This document shows positions 6,141 through 13,287 of a stretch of 14,194 nucleotides of DNA, in pieces (within the stretch, counting starts at the first letter, position 1; each line of letters starts with the position of its first letter). The notes under the pieces were generated by a model. That model was not told where the DNA came from, did not search any database, and saw nothing but the letters and a program-made list of their open reading frames with translations. Location: NCBI GenBank assembly GCA_910584215.1, contig CAJTYI010000005.1, forward strand, positions 56,295-70,488. Reading direction: 5' to 3'. This DNA comes from an uncultured Roseburia sp. GTDB taxonomy: Bacteria; Bacillota; Clostridia; Lachnospirales; Lachnospiraceae. The position numbers and the translations under genes are program-made.

Positions 6141-8333
6141 ATGTCAGTAAAAATAGCTTTAGCAGGGAATCCGAACTGTGGAAAGACCACGTTATTTAAC
6201 GCTCTGACCGGTTCTAATCAGTTCGTGGGCAACTGGCCCGGGGTGACCGTCGAGAAAAAGGAGGGCAAATTAAAGGGGGAGAAAGAGGTTATGATTGTGG
6301 ATTTGCCAGGCATCTATTCGCTTTCCCCTTATACTTTAGAGGAAGTCGTGGCGAGAAACTACCTGATTGGCGAGCAGCCGGACGCGATCTTAAATATTGT
6401 GGACGGGACGAATTTGGAGCGCAATCTCTATCTCTCGACACAGTTACTGGAGCTTGGTATTCCGCTGGTGATGGCGGTCAATATGACGGATTTGGTAAAG
6501 AAAAATGGGGATGTGATTCGACTGGAGCGATTAAAAGAAAAGCTGGGCTGCGAGGTGGTCGAGATTTCTGCGTTAAAGGGAACCGGGGTATGGGAGGCCG
6601 CCAAGCGGGCAGTGTGGGCTGCAAAATCGAAACAAGCGCCTGTGGGCGTACATAAGTTTTCGGCTGGCGTGGAGGAGGCTGTTTGTGCCGTGGAACAAAA
6701 GCTTACGAGTGTCCCGGATGAGCAGAAACGCTTTTTTGCGGTTAAATTATTAGAGCGGGATGAGAAAATCGGTACGCAGCTTACGAGTGTCCCGGATGTG
6801 TCGGTGGAGATTTCAAAGCTGGAGGACGCGTTTGATGACGATGCGGAAAGTATTATCACCAACGAGCGCTATGCAGGTATCGCTTCGATTATCAAGGCGT
6901 GTTGTCAGAAAAATGCCCCGAAGGGTTCGCTTCGCATTTCCGATAAGATTGACCGGATTGTGACGAACCGTATCGCGGCGCTGCCGATTTTTGCGGCGGT
7001 GATGTTTGTCGTTTATTATGTGTCGGTCACTACGGTGGGCGCGTGGGCCACAGACTGGGCTAACGACGGCGTGTTCGGGGAAGGCTGGAATCTTTTTGGC
7101 GTGTGGGTGCCCGGTGTGCCGGTGCTGATTGCAAACGGGCTTGAGGCGATCGGGTGCGCAGAGTGGATGGCGGGTCTGGTTCTTGACGGGATCGTGGCCG
7201 GTGTCGGTGCGGTGTTGGGCTTTGTTCCGCAGATGCTGGTGTTGTTTTTGTTCCTCGCGTTTCTCGAATCTTGCGGCTATATGGCGCGCGTAGCGTTTAT
7301 TATGGATCGCATTTTCCGCAAGTTCGGCCTTTCGGGGAAATCTTTTATCCCTATGTTGATCGGCAGTGGCTGCGGTGTGCCGGGCATTATGGCGTCGCGG
7401 ACGATTGAGAGCGAGAGGGACCGCAAAATGACGATTATGACGACCACCTTTATCCCTTGCAGCGCCAAACTGCCGATCATTGCATTGATTGCGGGAGCTT
7501 TTTTTGGCAATGCGGGCTGGGTGTCTGTGAGCGCTTATTTTATCGGTATTGCGGCGGTCATCTGCTCGGGAATTATGCTCAAAAAAACACGATTATTTGC
7601 GGGAGAAGCGGCGCCGTTTGTCATGGAGCTGCCGGCGTACCATATGCCGACTGTGGGCAATGTGCTGCGCAGCATGTGGGAGCGCGGATGGTCTTTTATC
7701 AAAAAAGCTGGCACCATAATTTTCCTCTCCACGATCGTGCTGTGGTTTTTGATGAATTTTGGCTGGACAGACGGCGGCTTTGGCATGTTGGGGGCCGAAC
7801 AGCTTGAGCACAGTTTACTGGCCAACATCGGCAACGCCATCGCGTGGATGTTTGCTCCGCTGGGGTGGACGAAAACCGGAGAGGGCTGGAGAATGGCAGT
7901 TGCCGCCGTCACCGGCCTAATCGCCAAGGAAAATGTAGTCGCTACCTTTGGTATGCTCTACGGTTACGCCGAAGTGGCCGAGGATGGGGCGCAGATTTGG
8001 GGAAGCCTTACGGCGGCGATGACGCCGGTTGCAGCGTTTGGATTTTTGACGTTCAATTTGCTCTGCGCACCGTGTTTTGCAGCGATGGGGGCGATCAGGC
8101 GCGAGATGAATCACGGCAGATGGTTCTGGTTTGCCATCGGTTATCAGTGCCTGCTTGCCTATCTCGTGTCGCTTTGCATCTATCAGATTGGGACTTTCTG
8201 CACGGGCGGCGGATTTAGCGTCGGTTTGTGCGCCGCCATACTGATTGTCCTTGCATTTGGTTATCTGCTGTTTCGCCCTGAAAAAGACAGGCGGAAGATA
8301 CAGTCCGGTGCGTTGGCAAAAAGAGGAGCGTGA
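6141..8333 (+). CDS. feoB: FeoB ferrous iron transporter
   Basis: A 730-residue inner-membrane ferrous iron permease with a cytoplasmic GTPase domain. G1 is GNPNCGKT (9-16), the G2 region is NWPGVTVEKKEG (31-42), G3 is DLPG (54-57), G4 is NMTD (114-117), and G5 is SAL near 143. A helical linker to about 275 precedes the membrane part. The first Gate motif (GSGCGVPGIMASRT with a later FIPCSAKLP, about 407-443) and the second (NLLCAPCFAAMGAIRREM, about 638-655) carry the conserved cysteines. The start has a strong AGGAGGAGG ribosome binding site. It follows two feoA genes and precedes the FeoB-associated Cys-rich peptide. The linker contains LTSVPD twice, 26 residues apart, encoded by an exact 21-base direct repeat. 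The call is secure. Confidence 0.98.
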   Translation: MSVKIALAGNPNCGKTTLFNALTGSNQFVGNWPGVTVEKKEGKLKGEKEVMIVDLPGIYSLSPYTLEEVVARNYLIGEQPDAILNIVDGTNLERNLYLSTQLLELGIPLVMAVNMTDLVKKNGDVIRLERLKEKLGCEVVEISALKGTGVWEAAKRAVWAAKSKQAPVGVHKFSAGVEEAVCAVEQKLTSVPDEQKRFFAVKLLERDEKIGTQLTSVPDVSVEISKLEDAFDDDAESIITNERYAGIASIIKACCQKNAPKGSLRISDKIDRIVTNRIAALPIFAAVMFVVYYVSVTTVGAWATDWANDGVFGEGWNLFGVWVPGVPVLIANGLEAIGCAEWMAGLVLDGIVAGVGAVLGFVPQMLVLFLFLAFLESCGYMARVAFIMDRIFRKFGLSGKSFIPMLIGSGCGVPGIMASRTIESERDRKMTIMTTTFIPCSAKLPIIALIAGAFFGNAGWVSVSAYFIGIAAVICSGIMLKKTRLFAGEAAPFVMELPAYHMPTVGNVLRSMWERGWSFIKKAGTIIFLSTIVLWFLMNFGWTDGGFGMLGAEQLEHSLLANIGNAIAWMFAPLGWTKTGEGWRMAVAAVTGLIAKENVVATFGMLYGYAEVAEDGAQIWGSLTAAMTPVAAFGFLTFNLLCAPCFAAMGAIRREMNHGRWFWFAIGYQCLLAYLVSLCIYQIGTFCTGGGFSVGLCAAILIVLAFGYLLFRPEKDRRKIQSGALAKRGA
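6700..6798 (+). repeat. 21-base in-frame direct repeat inside feoB
   Basis: The bases at 6700-6720 and 6778-6798 are identical (21 of 21) and lie 78 bases apart, exactly 26 codons, so both encode LTSVPD. The intervening and following residues differ, so only this short block is copied. It falls in the linker between the GTPase domain and the membrane domain. Confidence 0.9.
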
Positions 8334-8344
8334 AATGCTCTCAT

Positions 8345-8381
8345 AAACAGCCGGCGATACAAAATAAAAAAACAGCCGGCG
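8345..8381 (+). repeat. short direct repeat after feoB
   Basis: AAACAGCCGGCG occurs at 8345-8356 and again at 8370-8381, each followed by a similar A-rich tail (ATACAAAA and TATCAAAA). The pair fills the 77-base gap between feoB and the small downstream gene. CAGCCGGC also has the self-complementary core GCCGGC. Confidence 0.7.
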
Positions 8382-8410
8382 TATCAAAAATTGAGAATAT
8401 GAGGTGAAAA

Positions 8411-8557
8411 ATGGGTACACTGATAACAGGAGCGATCGTAGCAGCTGCAGTAGTTTTGATTATCCGCAGCATGAGAAAAGATAAAAAAAATGGCAAATCC
8501 GTCCAATGCGGCGGTGACTGCGGCAAATGTCATGGATGCCGCTTGGTCACGTTCTGA
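8411..8557 (+). CDS. FeoB-associated Cys-rich membrane protein
   Basis: A 48-residue peptide. Residues 3-19 (TLITGAIVAAAVVLIIR) form one membrane helix, followed by a basic stretch (RKDKKNGK) that should stay in the cytoplasm. The tail CGGDCGKCHGC has cysteines at 33, 37, 40 and 43. This layout matches the small Cys-rich proteins found directly after feoB in many Firmicutes; a role in metal binding or FeoB support is inferred and not proven. GAGGTG at 8401-8406 is the ribosome binding site. It begins 77 bases after feoB and ends 58 bases before a terminator, so it closes the operon. Confidence 0.9.
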   Translation: MGTLITGAIVAAAVVLIIRSMRKDKKNGKSVQCGGDCGKCHGCRLVTF

Positions 8558-8615
8558 CAAACAAAACAAACATTGTTACAATCCTTCCATGAAAAAATGA
8601 TCATATGAGCTGAAG

Positions 8616-8646
8616 TGGGCCGCGCATACATAGCGCGGCTCATTTT
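8616..8646 (+). terminator. rho-independent terminator of the feo operon
   Basis: A 10-base-pair stem with one G-T pair (TGGGCCGCGC with GCGCGGCTCA), loop ATACATA, then four T residues. It lies 58 bases after the Cys-rich gene. Confidence 0.85.
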
Positions 8647-8731
8647 GCATAAATCGCAAAAAGCCGTGGCATACTATGAACCATATGCAAAGAAAAACGT
8701 ATGAAATGCAAAGAGAAAGGTGTAGATTTTT

Positions 8732-10141
8732 ATGGAAACGGAAAACAAGAATGTTCGTCCTTTCGGGCTGCGGGATAAAATCGGCTATATGTTCGGAGAT
8801 TTCGGAAATGATTTTACCTTTATTTTTGCCAGCTCCTTTTTGATGGTGTTTTACACCAAGGTACTCGGGATCAGCGGCGGCATGGTGGGGACGCTGTTTC
8901 TGGTGGCGCGTTTTGTGGACGCTTTTACAGATGTGACAATGGGTAGAATCGTGGATTCTTTCAAACCCGGGAAGGACGGCAGGTTTCGCTGTTGGATTCG
9001 GCGCATGTGCGCTCCGGTGGCGATCGCCAGTTTCCTGATGTACCAGACCGGGCTGGCCGGCGCTCCCATGTGGTTAAAAATTGTCTATATGTATGTGACA
9101 TACCTGCTATGGGGCAGTATTTTTTATACCTCGATCAATATTCCCTATGGTTCTATGGCTTCCGCGATCACGGCGGACCCCAATGAGCGGACTGCGCTCT
9201 CCACGGCGCGCTCGATCGGAGCGACACTGGCGGGGTTAGTGATCGGCGTGCTGACGCCGCTTTTTATCTATACGACCGATGCGGATGGGTATCAGATCAT
9301 CCGCCCCGGCGGCGTTTTTACGATCGTGGCCGGTATCTTCTCTGTGCTGGCAATCCTTTGTTATCTGGTCTGCTATGCGCTGACGACCGAGCGGGTCAAG
9401 GTGCAAAAAAACACGGCGGAGGAAAAGCGTAACTTTATCAGCACGTTCGGCGGGATTTTGAAAAGCCGCGCCCTGCTCGGCATCATCTGTGCGGCCATAT
9501 TTTTGATGTTAAGCCAGCTATTGATCAATAGCATGAATAACTTTCTTTACCCGGAATATTTTAGAAATGCGGCCGGCATTTCTGTGTACACGACCGTTAA
9601 TACCATAATCATGCTGGCAGTGGTTGCGCCCCTTAGCGTGCCGATCTCAAAGCGTGTTGGAAAAAAAGAGGCGTCTACGGTGGGCATGCTGCTTTCCGCC
9701 GCCGTGCTGCTAGTGCTCTATTTCTTGCGTGTAGATAATATCTGGCTGTTTATGGCGCTCTCGGGTGTCGGTTTGCTTGGCATGAATTTCTTTAATACGG
9801 TGATTTGGGCCAATATTACAGATGTAATTGACGATGAGGAAGTAAAAAACGGGCAGCGGGAGGACGGTACAGTATACGCTGTATATTCATTTGCCAGAAA
9901 AGTCGGACAGGCGCTGGCCGGGGGAGTCGGCGGCTGGGCGCTTGACATAATCGGCTATCAGTCCGGGGTGCGCGTGCAGACAGACGCGGTGATTCAGGGC
10001 ATCTATACGACGGCGACGCTTGTGCCCGGCATCGGTTTTTTGCTTGTAGCGCTGGTGCTCTGGTTTGTCTATCCGCTGAATAAAAAGAGGGTAGAACAAA
10101 ATGTTGCGTGTCTGCGGGAGAGGCATCACGGCAAAGACTAG
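8732..10141 (+). CDS. GPH-family sugar/cation symporter (MFS)
   Basis: A 469-residue, about 12-helix membrane transporter of the glycoside-pentoside-hexuronide:cation symporter family (MelB/XylP/UidB type). Diagnostic parts are the N-terminal GYMFGDFGNDFTF (18-30) and RFVDAFTDVTMGRIVD (60-75), where Asp63 and Asp67 align with the cation-site aspartates of MelB. Others are the YTSINIPYGSMASAITADPNERTALS loop region, given here in part as NIPYGSM, and IWANITDVIDDEEVKNGQRE shortly before helix 10. AAAGGTG at 8715-8721 is the likely ribosome binding site, with a longer than usual spacing of about 11 bases. No glycosidase, isomerase or regulator gene is adjacent, so the sugar carried is unknown. 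It is flanked by terminators and appears to be a single-gene unit. I found no convincing promoter in 8647-8731. Confidence 0.92.
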   Translation: METENKNVRPFGLRDKIGYMFGDFGNDFTFIFASSFLMVFYTKVLGISGGMVGTLFLVARFVDAFTDVTMGRIVDSFKPGKDGRFRCWIRRMCAPVAIASFLMYQTGLAGAPMWLKIVYMYVTYLLWGSIFYTSINIPYGSMASAITADPNERTALSTARSIGATLAGLVIGVLTPLFIYTTDADGYQIIRPGGVFTIVAGIFSVLAILCYLVCYALTTERVKVQKNTAEEKRNFISTFGGILKSRALLGIICAAIFLMLSQLLINSMNNFLYPEYFRNAAGISVYTTVNTIIMLAVVAPLSVPISKRVGKKEASTVGMLLSAAVLLVLYFLRVDNIWLFMALSGVGLLGMNFFNTVIWANITDVIDDEEVKNGQREDGTVYAVYSFARKVGQALAGGVGGWALDIIGYQSGVRVQTDAVIQGIYTTATLVPGIGFLLVALVLWFVYPLNKKRVEQNVACLRERHHGKD

Positions 10142-10316
10142 TGCACTGACCGGTTCATATTTCGCCAAATGACTTGCCTGAATTTCCATCTGCCACGTTG
10201 GCTTCAATCGACGATGCCACCGCATCGCCTCATTCAGCCGCCTTGTAGACTGAAAATTCATTCTGCGTCATTTAGCTGAAAATGAACGGGGCAGTACACT
10301 AGAAATGAGAGGGCTC
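10142..10316. other. non-coding stretch after the symporter gene, possible repeat or remnant
   Basis: The first part of a 318-base gap. On the + strand nothing is recognisable. On the - strand a frame from 10261 reads MNFQSTRRLNEAMRWHRR and continues PTWQMEIQASHLAKYEPVSA until it enters the symporter gene antisense. It has no ribosome binding site that I can see (the bases before it are TGACGCAGAA), so I do not call it a gene. It may be an interspersed repeat or a decayed gene end. Confidence 0.35.
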
Positions 10317-10338
10317 AATCAGCCTGATAGCTGATTTT
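10317..10338 (+). terminator. weak rho-independent terminator after the symporter
   Basis: A 7-base-pair stem (AATCAGC with GCTGATT), loop CTGATA, and a run of four T residues at 10335-10338 that overlaps the stem end. It lies 175 bases after the symporter stop. Confidence 0.45.
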
Positions 10339-10383
10339 ATCACATGTGAACTTGGAAACAATCCGTAATGGGGATTTTTATGG

Positions 10384-10412
10384 TGGAAAAGGCACAAGGA
10401 CTTTGCTATAAT
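10384..10412 (+). promoter_or_regulatory. promoter of the spermidine-synthase-like gene, extended -10
   Basis: A perfect -10 TATAAT (10407-10412) preceded by TGC, giving an extended -10, with a weak -35 TGGAAA (10384-10389) at 17 bases. Transcription should start near 10419. Confidence 0.75.
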
Positions 10413-10417
10413 GGTTA

Positions 10418-10450
10418 AAAGAGTCTGCCCTCGATCGGGACAGTCTCTTT
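10418..10450 (+). other. hairpin at the predicted 5' end of the transcript
   Basis: AAAGAG pairs with CTCTTT, then after a T-T mismatch CTG pairs with CAG, and after one bulged A CCC pairs with GGG, closing on loop TCGATC. It begins at the predicted transcription start and ends 27 bases before the start codon. It may stabilise the mRNA 5' end or act as an attenuator, but the T-run is only three bases. Confidence 0.5.
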
Positions 10451-10477
10451 GAATCATGTTTGGAAGAGAGAGATCAG

Positions 10478-12067
10478 ATGCCTGCTATTTTAAAAAATAA
10501 ATATTACCTGTATTTGACCGAATTTTTTGCCGGCATGTCGGTGATGGCCGTGGAACTTGGCGCCAGCCGGCTGTTGGCTCCATATTTTAGCTCGTCGCAG
10601 ATTGTTTGGACAATTATTATCGGCACCATTATGATCGCTATGGCGCTGGGCAATATCTGGGGCGGCAAAAGCGCTGACAGAAATCCCAATCCCGACAAAC
10701 TATACCTGCGCCTGTTAGTCGCTGCGGTGTGGATTGCTGCGATTCCTCTGGCGGGCAAATATATCATACTCGGTATTTCCGGTCTGCTGGTTGTGACGGT
10801 CAGCCACAATTTCTTGATTATAGCGGCATTTTTGACCTGTATGATTGTGTTTGTGTATCCCCTGTTTTTGCTGGGGACGGTGACGCCGTCGCTGGTTAAG
10901 TACACGGTTGACAGTTTGGATGACAGCGGTAAAATTGTAGGGACGCTGGGAGCGTTCAATACCATAGGAAGTATTCTCGGCACATTCCTGCCCACATTTG
11001 TGACGATTCCGGCGGTCGGAACCTCGCTTACATTCCTGATTTTTTCGGGTATTTTGCTTCTGCTATGCATTCTCTATTTTATCAGCGCCAAGTCCGGCAG
11101 ACGGGCGTGTGCGCTGTCGGCAGTCTTGTTTTTATTCTGCGGGATCTTTGGACATTCGGGCAGTTTTGCCTTTTGGGAGAAGCAGGTTATTTACGAGGGC
11201 GAATCTGTCTACAACTATTTGCAGGTCAAGGAGACGGCGGACAGCGTGATTTTGTCCACCAATGTGCTCTTTGGGGTGCAGTCGGTGATGAATAAAGATG
11301 GAGTGCTGACCGGAATGTATTATGATTACGCCATGGCGGCTCCTTTTTTGGCGGGGATTGACGCCGGGCAGGAGGCGGATATTCTGGTGCTTGGCATGGG
11401 AACCGGCACCTTTGCTAGACAGTGCCGCCGTTTCTTCCCCGGCGCCGCCGTGGAGGGCGTAGAGATTGATCAAAAGATTACCGATTTGGCGGGAGAATAT
11501 TTTGATCTGCCGGAGGACATAAAGGTGACGACCTATGACGGCAGGGCCTATTTGCAGGCCGTGGACAAAAAGTATGATGTCATCATGGTGGATGCTTACC
11601 AGGATATCACAATACCGTTTCAAATGTCTTCCACAGAGTTTTTTGCGCTCGTGAAAGAGCATTTGACGCCGGGCGGCGTGATGGTGGTCAATATGAATAT
11701 GCGCTCCGACGGCGAGGACAGCATCAACGCCTATCTGACGGACACGATTGCCGGGGTGTTCCCGGAGGTCTACACGGCGGATGTGCGCGGGAGTACCAAC
11801 CGGGAGCTTTTTGCCTGGGAAGCTCCCGGCGGGTTGGAGAGATTTAGCGAACAGACAGCCGGCATAGAAGATAAGGAGCTTAAGGCCATGATGGAGCAGG
11901 TTCAAGAGCGTTTGACTGTCCATGACGGCGGCAGCCGGATATTGACGGACGATCGTGCTCCGGTAGAGCTTTTGGGGATGCGGGTTATTGACGAATTGAT
12001 ACAGGACGAGATCGGTTATTACAAAGAAGTTTTTATGCGGGAAGGTATTCGAGGAATTTTGCAGTAG
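10478..12067 (+). CDS. membrane-anchored spermidine-synthase-like protein (fused MFS/SpeE type)
   Basis: A 529-residue two-part protein. Residues 1 to about 230 form roughly seven hydrophobic segments and start KNKYYLYLTEFFAGMSVMAVELGASRLLAPYF, quoted in part as FFAGMSVMAVELGASRL, typical of the membrane half of fused MFS/spermidine-synthase proteins. From about 236 the soluble half resembles SpeE: YEGESVYNYLQV (239-250), YYDYAMAAPF (281-290), the SAM-type loop LGMGTG (305-310), GVEID (327-331), YDGRAYL (353-359) and VDAYQD (371-376) in the catalytic position. Whether it makes a polyamine is unproven for this subgroup; the synthase half may aminopropylate or methylate another substrate. A TTG at 10460 is in frame, but GGAAGAGAGAG before the ATG at 10478 supports the latter. 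It is a single-gene unit with its own promoter. No speD or other polyamine gene is nearby. Confidence 0.85.
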   Translation: MPAILKNKYYLYLTEFFAGMSVMAVELGASRLLAPYFSSSQIVWTIIIGTIMIAMALGNIWGGKSADRNPNPDKLYLRLLVAAVWIAAIPLAGKYIILGISGLLVVTVSHNFLIIAAFLTCMIVFVYPLFLLGTVTPSLVKYTVDSLDDSGKIVGTLGAFNTIGSILGTFLPTFVTIPAVGTSLTFLIFSGILLLLCILYFISAKSGRRACALSAVLFLFCGIFGHSGSFAFWEKQVIYEGESVYNYLQVKETADSVILSTNVLFGVQSVMNKDGVLTGMYYDYAMAAPFLAGIDAGQEADILVLGMGTGTFARQCRRFFPGAAVEGVEIDQKITDLAGEYFDLPEDIKVTTYDGRAYLQAVDKKYDVIMVDAYQDITIPFQMSSTEFFALVKEHLTPGGVMVVNMNMRSDGEDSINAYLTDTIAGVFPEVYTADVRGSTNRELFAWEAPGGLERFSEQTAGIEDKELKAMMEQVQERLTVHDGGSRILTDDRAPVELLGMRVIDELIQDEIGYYKEVFMREGIRGILQ

Positions 12068-12081
12068 AGACGGCCGGAGGA

Positions 12082-12130
12082 TAACGCTTACAAATCAATA
12101 TGCCCCTGCGCGGCAGAGGGTGAGGCGTTA
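12082..12130 (+). other. branched stem-loop between the SpeE-like gene and cysK
   Basis: An outer TAACGC/GCGTTA pair (12082-12087 with 12125-12130) encloses an inner hairpin CCC-CTGC/GCAG-GGG (12103-12120, one bulged A). It lacks a T-run, so it is not a clear terminator. It lies 14 bases after the preceding stop and upstream of the cysK promoter. Function unknown. Confidence 0.35.
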
Positions 12131-12178
12131 AAATATGGGAAAACGGTCTGGAATGGACCCAATCAGGGAGTCATGATT

Positions 12179-12307
12179 ATGCATATTCAGAATAAAATAT
12201 TTATATGTTTTACCGCTTTAATCTCGGCGCATACAATATTGTCGTTTTGTCACGGCAGGCGGCAGGGAGATTATAGATGGACGAAAGACAGGGACTGCTG
12301 TCTTTAA
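12179..12307 (+). CDS. possible 42-residue small ORF upstream of cysK
   Basis: A short open frame, not recognised. It encodes a positively charged start (MHIQNK), a hydrophobic stretch IFICFTALISAHTILSFC, and a tail ending DCCL. GGGAG at 12167-12171 is a usable ribosome binding site for this ATG; a second ATG at 12173 would add two residues. The adjacent TGC TGT cysteine codons before the stop, just ahead of a cysteine synthase, recall a leader peptide. However, the predicted cysK promoter lies inside the frame and no terminator hairpin follows it, so this may be chance. Confidence 0.2.
   Translation: MHIQNKIFICFTALISAHTILSFCHGRRQGDYRWTKDRDCCL
12209..12237 (+). promoter_or_regulatory. probable cysK promoter
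   Basis: TTTACC (12209-12214, four of six) and TACAAT (12232-12237, five of six) are separated by 17 bases. The leader would be about 105 bases. I see no T-box, S-box or other known riboswitch in it. Confidence 0.5.
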
Positions 12308-12348
12308 GACGCAATGATTGGACCGATGAGCAAATAAGGAGGAAGAAA

Positions 12349-13287
12349 ATGGCAGGCATTTATCACAGCGCGACAGAGCTGATCGGCGGGACACCGCTGC
12401 TGGAACTCGGCAATCTTCGGAAAAGGAAAGAACTAGGGGCGAACATTTTAGCCAAGCTGGAGTATTTTAATCCATCGGGCAGCGTCAAGGACCGGGCGGC
12501 ATATTATATGATAAAAGACGCCGAGGAGCGCGGCATCCTTAAGCGTGGGGCGGTGATCATCGAGCCGACCTCCGGCAATACGGGGATCGGGCTGGCGGCC
12601 ATCGCGGCGGCCAGAGGATACCAGACGATTCTGACGATGCCTGAGACGATGAGTGTGGAGCGCCGCAATATTTTAAAAGCGTATGGCGCGAAGATCGTTT
12701 TGACGGACGGTGCGAAAGGAATGAAAGGCGCGATCCAAAAGGCCGAAGAATTGGCGGAGGAGATTCCGGGCAGTTTTATTCCCTCGCAGTTTGCCAATCC
12801 GGCCAATGCCAGGGCGCACAGGGAGACGACAGGTCCTGAGATCTGGGAGGATACCAACGGAGCGGTCGATTTCTTTGTGGCGGGAGTCGGCACCGGCGGC
12901 ACCATTACGGGAGTCGGAGAATATCTAAAATCACAAAATCCCGCTGTCAAGATCGTGGCGGTGGAGCCGGAAAGTTCCCCGGTATTGTCGAAAGGGACTG
13001 CGGGTGCGCATCAGATACAGGGAATTGGCGCAGGTTTTGTGCCGGATGTGCTCAATCAGGATATTTATGATGAAGTGATTGCCGTGTCAAATGAAGATGC
13101 CTTTGCCGCGGGCAGGCTTTTGGCTAAAACGGAAGGGATATTGACGGGGATATCCTCCGGCGCGGCGCTGTATGCGGCGATTGCGCTTGCCAACCGGCCG
13201 CAAAACCAGGGCAAAACGATCGTGGTCCTGCTGCCGGATAGCGGCGACCGCTACTTTTCCACCCCGTTATTTTCAGACACGCCTTAA
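12349..13287 (+). CDS. cysK: cysteine synthase (O-acetylserine sulfhydrylase)
   Basis: A 312-residue pyridoxal-phosphate enzyme that makes L-cysteine from O-acetylserine and sulfide in the cytoplasm. Family signatures are ELIGGTPLLEL near the start, NPSGSVKDRAA with the PLP lysine at residue 47, the substrate loop TSGNTG (74-79), MPETMSVERRNILKAYGA (97-114), the phosphate-binding GTGGT (181-185), and IPSQFANPANARAHRETTGPEI, quoted in part as FANPANARAHRETTGPEI. The C-terminal LLPDSGDRYFST is also typical. The frame is open back to an ATG at 12277, but AAGGAGG at 12337-12342 six bases before 12349 and the homology both fix the start. No serine acetyltransferase gene is adjacent. Its stop codon overlaps that of the convergent downstream gene. 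Cystathionine beta-synthase is excluded by the short length and CysK-type motifs. Confidence 0.96.
   Translation: MAGIYHSATELIGGTPLLELGNLRKRKELGANILAKLEYFNPSGSVKDRAAYYMIKDAEERGILKRGAVIIEPTSGNTGIGLAAIAAARGYQTILTMPETMSVERRNILKAYGAKIVLTDGAKGMKGAIQKAEELAEEIPGSFIPSQFANPANARAHRETTGPEIWEDTNGAVDFFVAGVGTGGTITGVGEYLKSQNPAVKIVAVEPESSPVLSKGTAGAHQIQGIGAGFVPDVLNQDIYDEVIAVSNEDAFAAGRLLAKTEGILTGISSGAALYAAIALANRPQNQGKTIVVLLPDSGDRYFSTPLFSDTP

Noticed and set aside
7917..8420. A 167-codon minus-strand frame covering the feoB end
   Set aside because: It overlaps the conserved FeoB C-terminus and the small repeat, with no protein-like motif.
11132..11923. A 263-codon open frame on the minus strand
   Set aside because: Antisense to the SpeE-like domain; His-rich shadow composition and no start signal.
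12068..12348. Possible T-box, S-box or other riboswitch before cysK
   Set aside because: No T-box motif, no SAM-riboswitch core and no terminator/antiterminator pair could be found.
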